From: Bacillota bacterium
GTDB lineage: Bacteria; Bacillota; Clostridia; Peptostreptococcales; Anaerovoracaceae
DNA length: 64,000 bases
Direction: 5' to 3'
Assembly: GCA_017445315.1 (NCBI GenBank)
Contig: JAFSUI010000013.1
Location: 62,001-126,000, forward strand
Each line of letters begins with the position of its first letter. Position 1 is the stretch's first letter. Under the pieces are notes generated by a model. It did no database searches. It saw only the letters and a program-made list of their open reading frames with translations, and had not been told where the DNA came from. Shown here one piece after another: positions 50,959 through 60,352 of the stretch. A program made the position numbers and the translations under genes.

Positions 50959-51269
50959 CTAATCCCCTCATAAATAATCTTGTTAAATATCCATTTTTTT
51001 ACAATATCAAAGTGGATTTCTTCGTCGAGTTCAAGTCTATATGGCTTAAAAAGAACCGCCATATGGTTTCCTGGAATTCCTTCTATGGGATATTCCCTAT
51101 ATCCTTTCTTTTCCTTAAGATAATCCCTATGGGAATAATCGCATAGCCTTATAAAAATCTCTGTGACATCAAAATCCGAGCGATCGGTCGTAGCAACCTC
51201 CACCACTATATTTCTCTTGTTTTTATGCATCAGATGATTTTTAAGGTCTTCTGAAATCGTTATCTTCAT
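50952..51269 (-). CDS. conserved hypothetical protein
   Basis: A 105-residue soluble protein. It starts M-K-I-T-I-S-E-D-L-K-N-H-L like many HesB/IscA-fold proteins, then has strand-rich V-V-V-E-V-A-T and D-V-T-E-I-F-I-R-L segments and ends K-K-W-I-F-N-K-I-I-Y-E-G-I-R-L. No cysteine pair for cluster binding is present, so an iron-sulfur role is not supported. AAGGAAG precedes the ATG. It is 15 bp downstream of rarA. Its last codon and stop lie in the right direct repeat of the island. Confidence 0.75.
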   Translation of the reverse strand: MKITISEDLKNHLMHKNKRNIVVEVATTDRSDFDVTEIFIRLCDYSHRDYLKEKKGYREYPIEGIPGNHMAVLFKPYRLELDEEIHFDIVKKWIFNKIIYEGIRL

Positions 51270-51284
51270 TTATTTCTTCCTTCT

Positions 51285-52613
51285 TTATTTCTTTCTACGT
51301 CTTTCTTCCTTCCAGGCCTTGATAGCATTTAGCTTTTCCTTATACTTGGCTTCGTTACCCTGATCTCCCGGGAAATAGTATTCCTTCCCCTTCATGGACT
51401 CAGGAAGGCATTCCATCTCAGAAAGTTTTTCCTCCGTGCTATGAGCATATACATAGCCTTTGCCGTAATCAAGCTCCTTCATAAGCTTTGTCGGTGCATT
51501 TCTAAGGTGAAGAGGTACCGGCTCTGCAAGTTCTTCCTGAGCATCGCGGCTTGCCAGCATATATGCAACATCCATGGCATTGGATTTTGGAGCCATTGCC
51601 ATATATACAACAGCCTCCGTAAGATTTACCGAGCACTCAGGCATTCCGATAAAATGACAAGCCTGATACACCGCCACAGCAACATCGAGCGCTCTGGCAT
51701 CAGCAAGGCCAATATCCTCACTCGCAAACCTCACGACGCGTCTCGCAACATAGAGTGGATCTTCCCCAGCCTCCAGCATTCTGGCTAACCAGTAGATCGC
51801 AGCATCCGGATCAGAGTTTCGCATAGACTTATGGAGTGCGGAGATCAGATTATAATGCTCCTCGCCGCTCTTATCAAACAAAAGCGATTTCTTTGATATG
51901 CATTGTTCCAGCGTCTCGTTTGTGACGGAAACCTTTCCGTCGGAATCGATATCTCCATTTAGGATTACCATATCCAGAGTCGATAAAGCCACTCTTGCAT
52001 CGCCATTTGCAAAGCCTGCAATCTTATAGATTATATCCTCGTCTATTTCTATGTCTTGATTTCCGAATCCACGTTCATCAGAAATAGTGTTCTTTAGAAG
52101 TTTTACAAGGTCTTCAGTTCCAAGGGCCTGAAGAACAAAAACCTTACAACGAGAAAGAAGCGCGCTATTTACCTCAAACGACGGATTCTCCGTTGTAGCG
52201 CCTATAAGCACAATGCTTCCCTTCTCTACAAACGGAAGAAACGCATCCTGCTGAGCCTTGTTAAATCTATGAATCTCATCTACAAACAGAATGGTCTTTT
52301 CTCCGAATCTTCTGTTGTTCTCCGCCTGCTGCATAACAGCCCTTATATCCTTGATGCTGCTGTTAACAGCTGAGAAATCTATAAATGCAGATTTTGTTGT
52401 TGAAGCGATAATCCTAGCGAGAGTTGTCTTGCCTACTCCTGGAGGACCCCAAAAGATCATAGAAGAAATCTGGTCATTCTCAATTAGGCGACGGAGAACC
52501 TTTCCCTCGCCTAATAGATGTTCCTGCCCCACATATTCCGATAAATCCCTCGGCCTCATCCTTGCGGCAAGAGGTTGTGGAACATTGTTTTCAAACATTG
52601 TCATTTGATCCAT
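51285..52613 (-). CDS. rarA: replication-associated recombination protein A (RarA/MgsA AAA+ ATPase)
   Basis: A 442-residue AAA+ ATPase of the clamp-loader group, acting at stalled forks. It has [15 protein letters not shown] near the N-terminus, Walker [10 protein letters not shown], Walker [11 protein letters not shown], sensor 1 [10 protein letters not shown], sensor 2 G-D-A-R, and the C-terminal tetramerisation part with [13 protein letters not shown] and Y-P-x-D-like segment. The binding site GGAAG is adequate. It follows tcdA by 24 bp. Confidence 0.96.
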   Translation of the reverse strand: MDQMTMFENNVPQPLAARMRPRDLSEYVGQEHLLGEGKVLRRLIENDQISSMIFWGPPGVGKTTLARIIASTTKSAFIDFSAVNSSIKDIRAVMQQAENNRRFGEKTILFVDEIHRFNKAQQDAFLPFVEKGSIVLIGATTENPSFEVNSALLSRCKVFVLQALGTEDLVKLLKNTISDERGFGNQDIEIDEDIIYKIAGFANGDARVALSTLDMVILNGDIDSDGKVSVTNETLEQCISKKSLLFDKSGEEHYNLISALHKSMRNSDPDAAIYWLARMLEAGEDPLYVARRVVRFASEDIGLADARALDVAVAVYQACHFIGMPECSVNLTEAVVYMAMAPKSNAMDVAYMLASRDAQEELAEPVPLHLRNAPTKLMKELDYGKGYVYAHSTEEKLSEMECLPESMKGKEYYFPGDQGNEAKYKEKLNAIKAWKEERRRKK

Positions 52614-52637
52614 ACTTCTTCCAATCTATAATTCTTT

Positions 52638-53354
52638 TTATGTCTGATAGGCTTCACTTTCTGCAATCAATTCTCTTACGACAATAGATGCCATCAATAA
52701 GCCTGCTGTTCCTGGAACAAATGCCGTAGATCCCGGCGTGCGAGCCTCCTCGTCCTTGGGCGTTATCGGAACCTCTGTGGATGCAACAACCTTAAGCCTC
52801 TTAATGCCTCGTTCCTTTAGCTGCTTACGCATCACTTTTGCAAGCGGATCGTTAAAGGTTTTGAATATATCCGTAACGATAAGTTTTGATGGGTCCAGTC
52901 TATTCCCACATCCCATGGCTGAAATAATAGGAATACCTATAGCATTCGCTTCTTCTATTATATCAACTTTTGCAGCCACAGTATCAATTGCATCTACAAT
53001 ATAATCGTATTTGTCAAATTCAAGAGCGAACTCCTCCTTCTTATCCGGAAGATAGAAGATTGGGTGCTTATTTATTATAACATCGGGATTGATTGACTTT
53101 GCTCTTTCTTCAGCCACATCAACCTTAAGTCTTCCTATGGCTCCTTCCGTTGCAATAATCTGTCTATTGAGATTGCTAACAGCTACGACATCTCCATCGA
53201 TTATATCGATTTCTCCGACGCCACTACGAACAAGGGCCTCAAAGGCATGCCCGCCAACTCCGCCTACTCCAAAAACAGCTACTCTGGAAGAAGCTAGTTT
53301 TTCCAGAGCAGCAGTACCAATCAGTTTTTCAAGTCTAGAGAGTTCTTCTCTCAT
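52638..53354 (-). CDS. tcdA: tRNA threonylcarbamoyladenosine dehydratase TcdA
   Basis: A 238-residue E1-like (ThiF/MoeB fold) ATP-dependent enzyme that cyclises t6A37 to ct6A in tRNA. The nucleotide-binding [12 protein letters not shown]-x-D region I-D-G-D, N-L-N-R-Q and the late [12 protein letters not shown] are the family features. Start at 53354, where GAGGAAA lies seven bases upstream, overlaps the kbl stop by 4 bp (ATGA); a longer frame to 53387 is set aside. Confidence 0.93.
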   Translation of the reverse strand: MREELSRLEKLIGTAALEKLASSRVAVFGVGGVGGHAFEALVRSGVGEIDIIDGDVVAVSNLNRQIIATEGAIGRLKVDVAEERAKSINPDVIINKHPIFYLPDKKEEFALEFDKYDYIVDAIDTVAAKVDIIEEANAIGIPIISAMGCGNRLDPSKLIVTDIFKTFNDPLAKVMRKQLKERGIKRLKVVASTEVPITPKDEEARTPGSTAFVPGTAGLLMASIVVRELIAESEAYQT

Positions 53355-54538
53355 AGTCCCATTTCCTCTTTTACCTCGCGGAAGCATTTTACGGCAAAGT
53401 CCAAATCCTCTTTGCTATGTCCCGCGGAAATCTGAGTTCTTATTCTGTCCTTACCCTGTGGTACAACCGGATAGCAGAATGCAACAACATATACACCCTT
53501 ATCCAGCATACGACGTGCAAATTCGTGAGCGACCTTTGGATCGTAGAGCATTACGGGAACTATCGGATGCTCGCCCGGAAGAAGATCAAAACCGCATTTC
53601 TCCATTTCCGTTCTGAAATAGTTTGCGTTTTCGTGAACCTTATCTCTTAAGGCTGTTGAATCCGTAAGAAGTTCTATCGTTCTTATCGTGGCTGCGCAGA
53701 TTGCAGGAGCAAGCGTATTGGAGAAAAGATATGGTCTGGATCTCTGTCTTAATAGATCAACTATCTCCTGTCTCGCAGCAGTGTAACCACCCGATGCTCC
53801 ACCCATAGCCTTACCGAATGTACCTGTTACGATATCAATTCTTCCAATAACTCCGCAGTATTCGCAGGTTCCTCTTCCGTGTTCACCCATGAATCCAACT
53901 GCGTGGCTCTCGTCAACCATCGTAAGGGCATCAAATTCATCAGCAAGATCGCATATAGCCTGAAGATTAGCGATATAACCATCCATGGAGAATACTCCGT
54001 CTGTTGCGATTAAAATGCCTTCGCAGCCGTCTGCCCTTGCCTTTACGAGCTGAGCCCTCAGGTCTTCCATATCGTTATTCTTATATCTATATCTCTTTGC
54101 CTTTGAAAGTCTTACGCCGTCTATTATTGATGCATGGTTAAGCTCGTCTGAAATAATAGCATCGTTTTCACCCATGAGTGTTTCAAAAAGTCCGCCGTTT
54201 GCATCAAAGCAAGAAGAATAAAGAATCGCATCGTCTGTTCCTGAAAAATCAGCAATCCTTCTTTCTAGTTCCTTGTGTATTTCCTGTGTTCCACAGATAA
54301 ATCTTACAGAAGAAAGACCAAATCCCCATCTGTCATAGCTTGCCTTTGCCGCATCAATCAAATCCTGATTGTTGGAAAGTCCGAGATAGTTGTTTGCACA
54401 CATGTTTACAACGCCAGCCTTCTGGGTCGTGTCTATCACGGAGCGCTGAGGAGTAGTTATTACTCTCTCTTCACGCCATGTTCCTGCTTCTCTTATTGCA
54501 TCAAGTTCTTTTCTAATTGCTTCAATCTTACTTTTCAT
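53351..54538 (-). CDS. kbl: glycine C-acetyltransferase (2-amino-3-ketobutyrate CoA ligase)
   Basis: A 395-residue PLP enzyme of the alpha-oxoamine synthase family. It cleaves 2-amino-3-ketobutyrate with CoA to glycine and acetyl-CoA. Evidence: [41 protein letters not shown] and the PLP lysine in T-F-G-K-A-M-G-G. The start at 54538 has AAAGGACAGG ahead; 12 further codons are open upstream, overlapping tdh. It forms the threonine degradation pair with tdh. Confidence 0.95.
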   Translation of the reverse strand: MKSKIEAIRKELDAIREAGTWREERVITTPQRSVIDTTQKAGVVNMCANNYLGLSNNQDLIDAAKASYDRWGFGLSSVRFICGTQEIHKELERRIADFSGTDDAILYSSCFDANGGLFETLMGENDAIISDELNHASIIDGVRLSKAKRYRYKNNDMEDLRAQLVKARADGCEGILIATDGVFSMDGYIANLQAICDLADEFDALTMVDESHAVGFMGEHGRGTCEYCGVIGRIDIVTGTFGKAMGGASGGYTAARQEIVDLLRQRSRPYLFSNTLAPAICAATIRTIELLTDSTALRDKVHENANYFRTEMEKCGFDLLPGEHPIVPVMLYDPKVAHEFARRMLDKGVYVVAFCYPVVPQGKDRIRTQISAGHSKEDLDFAVKCFREVKEEMGL

Positions 54539-54561
54539 TTTCCTGTCCTTTGCATTTATAA

Positions 54562-55602
54562 CTATTTTGTCCAATCGAGAACTACTTTTCCGGATTTGCC
54601 GCTATTCATTGCAGCGAATCCTTCTTCAAATTCAGTATAGTGGAATCTATGTGTGATTACCGGTGTAAGATCGAGTCCACCCTGAACCATATAGCTCATC
54701 TGATGCCAGTTATCCATCTTGCGTCCGTAGATTCCCTGGAGAGTAAGGCCTTTTCCGATAATGAGGTTCATATCAACCTCTATCGGTTTATTACCTATAC
54801 CGAGAAGCGAAATCTTTCCGCCATTACGCATTACGGAACACATCTGAGCAAATGCCGCGCCTGCGCCTGACATTTCAAGACCTACGTCAAAACCTTCAAC
54901 AAGGCCCTGCTCCTTCATGACCTTTTCCAAATCTTCAGTTGCAGTGTTTACCGCAGCGTCAACTCCCATCTTGCGAGCAAGGTCAAGTCTATAGTCATTC
55001 ATATCGGTGATAACAACTCTTCTAGCGCCGGCGTATTTACAAATTCCTGCTGCGATTATTCCTATCGGTCCTGCACCTGTAATGAGTACGTCCTCACCAA
55101 CGAGATCCCACATAAGAGCGGTATGTGTTGCATTACCAACGGCATCAAAGAAAGAAACAACTTCTTCCGGAAGGCTCTCGTCAATTATGATTACATTACT
55201 TGCAGGTATGCATACGTATTCTGCAAACGCACCGTCTCTATCAACACCAACTGATGTCGTGTTCTTGCACCATTGGATATTTCCGGTATGGCAGTTTCTG
55301 CAGTGACCGCAGGTAATATGTCCTTCTCCGGAAACGCGCTGTCCAATTTCAATTCCTGTGACACCGGCACCGAGCTCTGCAATCTCACCAACATATTCAT
55401 GTCCTATCGTCATAGGAGGATTCTTGATATGCTCTGCTGCCCATGGATCCCAATTGAATATATGTACGTCCGTTCCACAGATAGCCGTCTTATGTACTTT
55501 GATAAGAACTTCTCCCGGTCCGGGTACGGGTACAGGCACCTTGCGTAGTTCCAACCCGGGACCTTTTTCCGGCTTTACAATTGCATCCATAAGTCTTTCC
55601 AT
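54562..55602 (-). CDS. tdh: L-threonine 3-dehydrogenase
   Basis: A 346-residue zinc-dependent MDR dehydrogenase oxidising threonine to 2-amino-3-ketobutyrate. Catalytic zinc ligands are C42 (A-I-C-G-T-D) and H68-E69 (I-G-H-E-Y), structural zinc ligands are C98, C101, C104 and C112, and the NAD site is G-A-G-P-I-G-I. The N-W-D-P-W segment is typical of Tdh. AGGAGG stands six bases before the ATG. tdh-kbl converts Thr into Gly plus acetyl-CoA. Upstream is a terminator and a candidate promoter. Confidence 0.96.
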   Translation of the reverse strand: MERLMDAIVKPEKGPGLELRKVPVPVPGPGEVLIKVHKTAICGTDVHIFNWDPWAAEHIKNPPMTIGHEYVGEIAELGAGVTGIEIGQRVSGEGHITCGHCRNCHTGNIQWCKNTTSVGVDRDGAFAEYVCIPASNVIIIDESLPEEVVSFFDAVGNATHTALMWDLVGEDVLITGAGPIGIIAAGICKYAGARRVVITDMNDYRLDLARKMGVDAAVNTATEDLEKVMKEQGLVEGFDVGLEMSGAGAAFAQMCSVMRNGGKISLLGIGNKPIEVDMNLIIGKGLTLQGIYGRKMDNWHQMSYMVQGGLDLTPVITHRFHYTEFEEGFAAMNSGKSGKVVLDWTK

Positions 55603-55647
55603 TTGATCCTCCTGAATAATTAATTACTTATTGTAACTCCAACTATT

Positions 55648-55653
55648 ATTATA
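55648..55653 (-). promoter_or_regulatory. possible tdh promoter (-10 element)
   Basis: A perfect TATAAT on the minus strand, 45 bp before the tdh ATG and downstream of the glnA terminator. The -35 region is only a T-run, so support is partial. Confidence 0.4.
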
Positions 55654-55673
55654 CCTCTCAGCGACCTAAGAAA

Positions 55674-55698
55674 AAAGGAGAAGTTATGCTTCTCCTTT
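55674..55698 (-). terminator. Rho-independent terminator after glnA
   Basis: Ten perfect base pairs (AAAGGAGAAG / CTTCTCCTTT) with a 5-base loop; the T-run on the minus strand is six long counting the last stem bases. It lies just past the glnA stop at 55704. Confidence 0.88.
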
Positions 55699-55703
55699 AA
55701 TAT

Positions 55704-57128
55704 CTACGCATTATAATATTTGTCAAATTCCGCCGCTGTCGGAATCTTGGCAAGCTCCGCACACTCTTTACGCTTTACGTCAACGAAATTGGATATTAGT
55801 TCCTCAGGGAATACTCCACCCTCAGTGAGATATTCATGGTCAGCCTCGAGCGCATCAAGCGCACTCTCCAGACTCGTCGGAAGTCCCTGAAGCTTAGCCT
55901 TTTCCTCGTCAGAAAGTTTATATAGGTTAAAGTCATATGGACCCCAGCCTTCTTTCTGTGGGTCTATCTTATTCCTAACTCCGTCTAGCCCTGCCATCAG
56001 GATTGCGGCATAAGCAAAGTACGGATTGCATGTAGCATCAGGATTTCTAAGCTCAAAACGTCTTAGTTCGGGGCTTTTTGCATAGGCCGGAATTCTTATA
56101 ACAGCGCTTCTGTTGGATGTTGCATAGCCAACAGTAACCGGAGCTTCAAATCCTGGAACAAGTCGCTTAAAGGAATTTGTGCTCGGATTTGTTATAGCGC
56201 ATAGCGACGCTATATGCTTTAAGAGTCCACCCATAAAATAATGCGCGGTCTTGCTTAGATGAGAATATCCCTTGTCATCGGAGAACACAGGCTTCTTTCC
56301 CTTCATAAGAAGCATATGAACATGCATGCCGCTTCCTGCTTCACCAAAAATCGGTTTTGGCATAAATGATGCAGAAAGTCCATGCTCCAGTGCAACATTT
56401 CTGATTATATATTTAATCATCATGGATGCATCAGCCATCTTGGACATCTCGCCAAGCATCGGCTCTATCTCAAACTGACCGCTTGCGCTAACCTCAGGAT
56501 GATGATATTTAATCGGAATGCCTGCCTCTTCCATTCTCAATACCATTTCACTTCTGCAATCATATGTGGTGTCCTGAGGCTTTGCGACATGATAGTTTTT
56601 CTGGAAAGGTACAACATTTCCTGCGCCCTCGTCGTGGCTATTCCAATAAGCCTGATTAAAATCTACATGAGCTTCCTGGTGGTTACTATCAACTCTCCAG
56701 CCAACCTCATCAAAAAGATAGAATTCAAACTCCGGAAGGATAATCATCTTATCCGCTATTCCTGTCTTTTTCATATAAGCTTCTGCAGCCTTAACTATAT
56801 TTCTTGGGTAATGCGGAAGGGGTTTATTCTTTGGATAATCGATTATCATTACGTCACCACTCATAGATAGCGTCAGCACATCGCAGAATGGATCTATGAC
56901 AGCTGTTGTCACATCGGGAATAAAAACCATATCGCTTTTTTCAACTACGGCATATCCGTAATTGGAAGCATCAAACCCTATTCCATCCTTTAGGATTTCT
57001 TCGGTAAATCCACTTGCCGGAATCGTAACATGCCTAAATGCGCCGTTTATATCTACCATCTTAAAATCGACCATTTGGACTTTATTGTCTTTGATATACT
57101 TAATTACTTCTTTTGCATTTTTGAACAT
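55704..57128 (-). CDS. glnA: glutamine synthetase type I
   Basis: A 474-residue glutamine synthetase (Glu + NH3 + ATP to Gln). N-terminal beta-grasp domain (about 1-105) with V-D-F-K-M-V-D-I-N-G, then catalytic blocks L-P-E-F-E-F-Y-L-F, E-V-S-A-S-G-Q-F-E-I-E, G-S-G-M-H-V-H, N-P-S-T-N-S-F-K-R-L-V-P-G-F-E-A-P, N-R-S-A-V-I-R-I-P and R-R-F-E-L-R-N-P-D. AGGAGA precedes the ATG. No glnR or nitrogen regulator gene is beside it. Single-gene unit by the promoter and terminator around it. Confidence 0.96.
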   Translation of the reverse strand: MFKNAKEVIKYIKDNKVQMVDFKMVDINGAFRHVTIPASGFTEEILKDGIGFDASNYGYAVVEKSDMVFIPDVTTAVIDPFCDVLTLSMSGDVMIIDYPKNKPLPHYPRNIVKAAEAYMKKTGIADKMIILPEFEFYLFDEVGWRVDSNHQEAHVDFNQAYWNSHDEGAGNVVPFQKNYHVAKPQDTTYDCRSEMVLRMEEAGIPIKYHHPEVSASGQFEIEPMLGEMSKMADASMMIKYIIRNVALEHGLSASFMPKPIFGEAGSGMHVHMLLMKGKKPVFSDDKGYSHLSKTAHYFMGGLLKHIASLCAITNPSTNSFKRLVPGFEAPVTVGYATSNRSAVIRIPAYAKSPELRRFELRNPDATCNPYFAYAAILMAGLDGVRNKIDPQKEGWGPYDFNLYKLSDEEKAKLQGLPTSLESALDALEADHEYLTEGGVFPEELISNFVDVKRKECAELAKIPTAAEFDKYYNA

Positions 57129-57190
57129 GGCTTTCTCCTAATAAAAAGCGTTATCTCTGTTAACTGCGTAGGGTTTTTAATCCCCAGACA

Positions 57191-57220
57191 ATTATAAAAT
57201 AACGCCTTCTTCCTTTCCAA
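57191..57220 (-). promoter_or_regulatory. predicted promoter of glnA
   Basis: A perfect TATAAT (57196-57191) with TTGGAA (57220-57215) 18 bp upstream, 62 bp before the glnA ATG. No GlnR-like operator is evident in the 188-bp gap. Confidence 0.5.
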
Positions 57221-57316
57221 TAAATCTTTAGTTTTTGGCACAAAACTTCCCGCGCGAGCCTCTTTTTATCGTCAATAAATAAAAGAGCCTTTGAATTATT
57301 GTATCTTTACATAATA

Positions 57317-58522
57317 TCAATCCTTTGGGGTATGTACGTATATTGCCGCGAGTCCTCCATGAGCCGTCTCGCGGTATTTTTCGTCCATATCCTTTCCGGT
57401 CTGATACATTGTAGCAATCACTTCATCAAAAGAGATTTTTCTTGTCGTATATAAGAAACGAGAAAGATTAACTGCGCTTATCGCCCTCATGCACGCAACA
57501 GCATTACGCTCAATGCACGGAATCTGAACAAGCCCGCATACCGGATCGCAAGTAAGCCCTAGATTGTGCTCCATCGCAATCTCTGCCGCATATTCAATCT
57601 GATCTATATTTAATCCATATAGAGCAGCGAGTCCTCCCGCCGCCATGGAGCATGCACTTCCTATTTCTGCCTGGCATCCACATTCCGCACCGGATATGCT
57701 AGCATTGGTTCTGATTACGTTTCCAAGAAGCGCAGCGACCGCAAGAGCATTTAGTATCTCTTCCTGAGGAAAACCTCTGTCGTGGTGCATATAGTACATC
57801 ACTCCCGGAATCACTCCACAGCTTCCGCAGGTAGGAGCAGTCACAACTATATCCTCATCCGCATTTTCTTCGCTTACGGCAAAGGCATAAGAAGAGATCA
57901 GCCTGTCCATTGTTACGTCGGCACTTTCGTTATAGCAACGCTTCTCATAAAGAATCTTGGCTTTTCGCGCAAGCTCAAGCCCTCCAGGAAGAACGCCCTC
58001 GGATTCAAGACCCCTACGCACTGCATCCTGCATTGCCGCCCAAACCTTAAGGAGATAATCATGAAGCGATGGGCCTTCCTTTTCCCAAATGAATTCAGTT
58101 AGGCTTATTCCGCGCTCCTTACAATGCTCCACAATTTCTGTAAAACTATTTTCAGGATAGAGTTCTATATCTTCTTCAGAATCCTCTCCCTCTATTCTTA
58201 TGGATCCTCCTCCGATACTAAAGATTCTATGTTCACCTATCGTTTCTCCGTTCTTAATCGCAGTAAAAAGCATCGTATTGGGATGCGGAAGATCTGACAT
58301 TTCAGTATCAAAAACTATCTCTGCTCCGGGAAGTCCATTTAGGATTGCTTTCTTTGTTCCATGACCTTCTCCGGTAAATGCAAGTGAGCCATATAGAGTA
58401 ACCCTATATGAATCCACATCCGGATAACGCCTTCCAAAGAGAAGCGCAGCCCTATAAGGACCAACGGTGTGTGAACTAGACGGACCATTACCTATTTTGT
58501 AAACGCTTTTGATACTCTTCAC
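57317..58522 (-). CDS. sdaA: L-serine dehydratase, iron-sulfur dependent, single chain
   Basis: A 401-residue [4Fe-4S] enzyme deaminating serine to pyruvate and ammonia. The beta part (about 1-150) starts I-G-N-G-P-S-S-S-H-T-V-G-P, and the alpha part has A-P-T-C-G-S-C-G-V-I-P-G, G-A-E-C-G-C-Q-A-E-I-G and T-C-D-P-V-C-G-L-V-Q-I-P-C, which supply the cluster cysteines. Both halves are fused in one chain as in E. coli SdaA. The start is a GTG at 58522 with AGGAGG six bases upstream. It adds a serine branch to the Thr/Gly metabolism next door. Confidence 0.95.
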   Translation of the reverse strand: MKSIKSVYKIGNGPSSSHTVGPYRAALLFGRRYPDVDSYRVTLYGSLAFTGEGHGTKKAILNGLPGAEIVFDTEMSDLPHPNTMLFTAIKNGETIGEHRIFSIGGGSIRIEGEDSEEDIELYPENSFTEIVEHCKERGISLTEFIWEKEGPSLHDYLLKVWAAMQDAVRRGLESEGVLPGGLELARKAKILYEKRCYNESADVTMDRLISSYAFAVSEENADEDIVVTAPTCGSCGVIPGVMYYMHHDRGFPQEEILNALAVAALLGNVIRTNASISGAECGCQAEIGSACSMAAGGLAALYGLNIDQIEYAAEIAMEHNLGLTCDPVCGLVQIPCIERNAVACMRAISAVNLSRFLYTTRKISFDEVIATMYQTGKDMDEKYRETAHGGLAAIYVHTPKD

Positions 58523-58540
58523 TCTGCCTCCTACGCCTTA

Positions 58541-60352
58541 TTAATTATTCCATACCTTTGAAATAGCATCGTCCTCAAACTGCTTGCGCCAAAGATCAAA
58601 GTAATAACCTTTTTTCTCCATCAGTTCAGTATGCTTACCTTGCTCGATTATCTTACCGTCCTTTACGACCAGTATTATATCCGCATCCTTTATTGTAGAT
58701 AATCTATGCGCGATTACTATAGATGTACGTCCTTTGATTACCTGATCTATTGCGGCTTGGATAGTTTGCTCGGTAATCGTATCTACAGAAGCAGTAGCCT
58801 CGTCCAGCACGACTATTCTCGGGTTTGCAAGTATCGCTCTTGCAAATGATATGAGCTGTTTTTCACCCGTGGATAAGAGATTACCTCCCTCTCCGACATT
58901 TGTATCTAGACCGTCTTCCAATCTGTTTATTACGTTCTCAAGAGAAACAAGCTTGATTGCTCTATTAATCTCTTCCTCGGTGGCATCCGGGTTTCCATAA
59001 AGCAGATTATCTCTTATTGTTCCCGAGAATAGATGCGGCGACTGAAGAACGTATCCGAGCGCAGAATGTAGCCACAGCTGCGAGCGGTCTCTTGCGTCTT
59101 TTCCGTCTATCAGAACTCTCCCCTTTGTCGGCTCAAAGAATCTACAGATAAGATTTGCAAGCGTTGATTTTCCAGCGCCTGTTTCTCCAACTATCGCAAT
59201 ATTTGTTCCAAAAGGAATCTTAAGAGAGAAATCCCTAAGCACATATTCATCTCCGTCAGGATACATAAAATCAACATGGTCAAACTCTACGTCACCCTTA
59301 ATCTCTTCCCAGTTTTCCTTTTTGGGTTCAAAGGAGTCTCCATAAAGCTCAATTACATCTTCTCTATCGGTAACCGTGGGCTTAAGTTCAAGGAGCGATG
59401 TAAATCTTTCAATATTTACTCTCCACTGAACTAGAAGCGAAAGGGTATCAACGAGCCAGCGCACCGGCTCCATAAGATCCTGCGCATAACTCATGAAGAG
59501 GGAGAAAGTTCCGACCTGATCCGCTGCAAGAACTCCACCCTTCCATAGAACAAGCGAAAGCGCTATAGAAGAAGCCATATTTGTAACCATGGAGAATGCT
59601 CCGTGAGTTCTCGCAGACTTCATGACTGTTCGCTTCATGCGTGCAGATTCAATCTTAAACTCATCGGTAATCTTGCTCTCTGCGTTAAGAGATTTTATTG
59701 TCTTTGCGCCGGTTATTCCTTCGTTAAAGTTTCCGGTGATATTGGAGTTTATTTCTCTTATCTGGTGATGAAGATCTATAAGCCTCTTTTGGAAGAATGT
59801 AAAGAGAACCACAATTATCGGAACTACAATAAATACGAGTCCCGTTAACTGTACATTCATCTGAAGCATTACGATTCCTGCGCCGATAACGAAGAGCAAG
59901 AAATAGACTGCATCAAAAAGTTGCCAGGAGAATAGTTCTCCAATTCTGCTTGTATCGCTCATTACGCGCGCATGTATATATCCGACGCTGTTTTGATTGT
60001 AATAATCAAACGATAGCTCCTGAAGGTGTGAAAAAGCCTCGTTTCTCATATCGCGGCCCATTCCTACATCCGTATGCATACAGTCTCGCACACCAAAATA
60101 TCCAAGGATAGCAGTAAGTATAATTAGAACTGCATATCCCATAGCAAACCAGCCAATTCCATCAAGAGTATCCTCTTTTATGAAATGATCCAGTGCATAT
60201 TTTTGAAGAACAGGACGTATGACATCCGATACCGAAACGAGAAGCTGCGCAACGAGAAGTCCCACTATTCTTCTTTTAAACGGTTTTGCAAAACGTACTA
60301 CTTTTGGAATACCAAAGAAAGGTAGGTGCTTTGTTTTATTGTCTTCATTCAT
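58541..60352 (-). CDS. ABC exporter half-transporter, subunit B (multidrug type)
   Basis: A 603-residue half-transporter with six membrane helices (about 28-310) and an ATPase domain. Walker A is V-G-E-T-G-A-G-K-S-T, Walker B ends V-V-L-D-E-A-T-A-S-V-D with the catalytic Glu, the H-loop is I-A-H-R-L-S, and the signature is changed to L-S-T-G-E-K-Q. It overlaps subunit A by 8 bp. The pattern is that of heterodimeric exporters such as BmrCD, LmrCD and TM287/288. Substrate unknown. Confidence 0.92.
   Translation of the reverse strand: MNEDNKTKHLPFFGIPKVVRFAKPFKRRIVGLLVAQLLVSVSDVIRPVLQKYALDHFIKEDTLDGIGWFAMGYAVLIILTAILGYFGVRDCMHTDVGMGRDMRNEAFSHLQELSFDYYNQNSVGYIHARVMSDTSRIGELFSWQLFDAVYFLLFVIGAGIVMLQMNVQLTGLVFIVVPIIVVLFTFFQKRLIDLHHQIREINSNITGNFNEGITGAKTIKSLNAESKITDEFKIESARMKRTVMKSARTHGAFSMVTNMASSIALSLVLWKGGVLAADQVGTFSLFMSYAQDLMEPVRWLVDTLSLLVQWRVNIERFTSLLELKPTVTDREDVIELYGDSFEPKKENWEEIKGDVEFDHVDFMYPDGDEYVLRDFSLKIPFGTNIAIVGETGAGKSTLANLICRFFEPTKGRVLIDGKDARDRSQLWLHSALGYVLQSPHLFSGTIRDNLLYGNPDATEEEINRAIKLVSLENVINRLEDGLDTNVGEGGNLLSTGEKQLISFARAILANPRIVVLDEATASVDTITEQTIQAAIDQVIKGRTSIVIAHRLSTIKDADIILVVKDGKIIEQGKHTELMEKKGYYFDLWRKQFEDDAISKVWNN

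Noticed and set aside
50766..51146. Plus-strand open frame of 126 codons to the right of the IS30 element
   Set aside because: No ribosome binding site or recognisable domain; its second half is antisense to the conserved gene at 50952, and its first half contains the repeated 20-base motif, which better explains the sequence.
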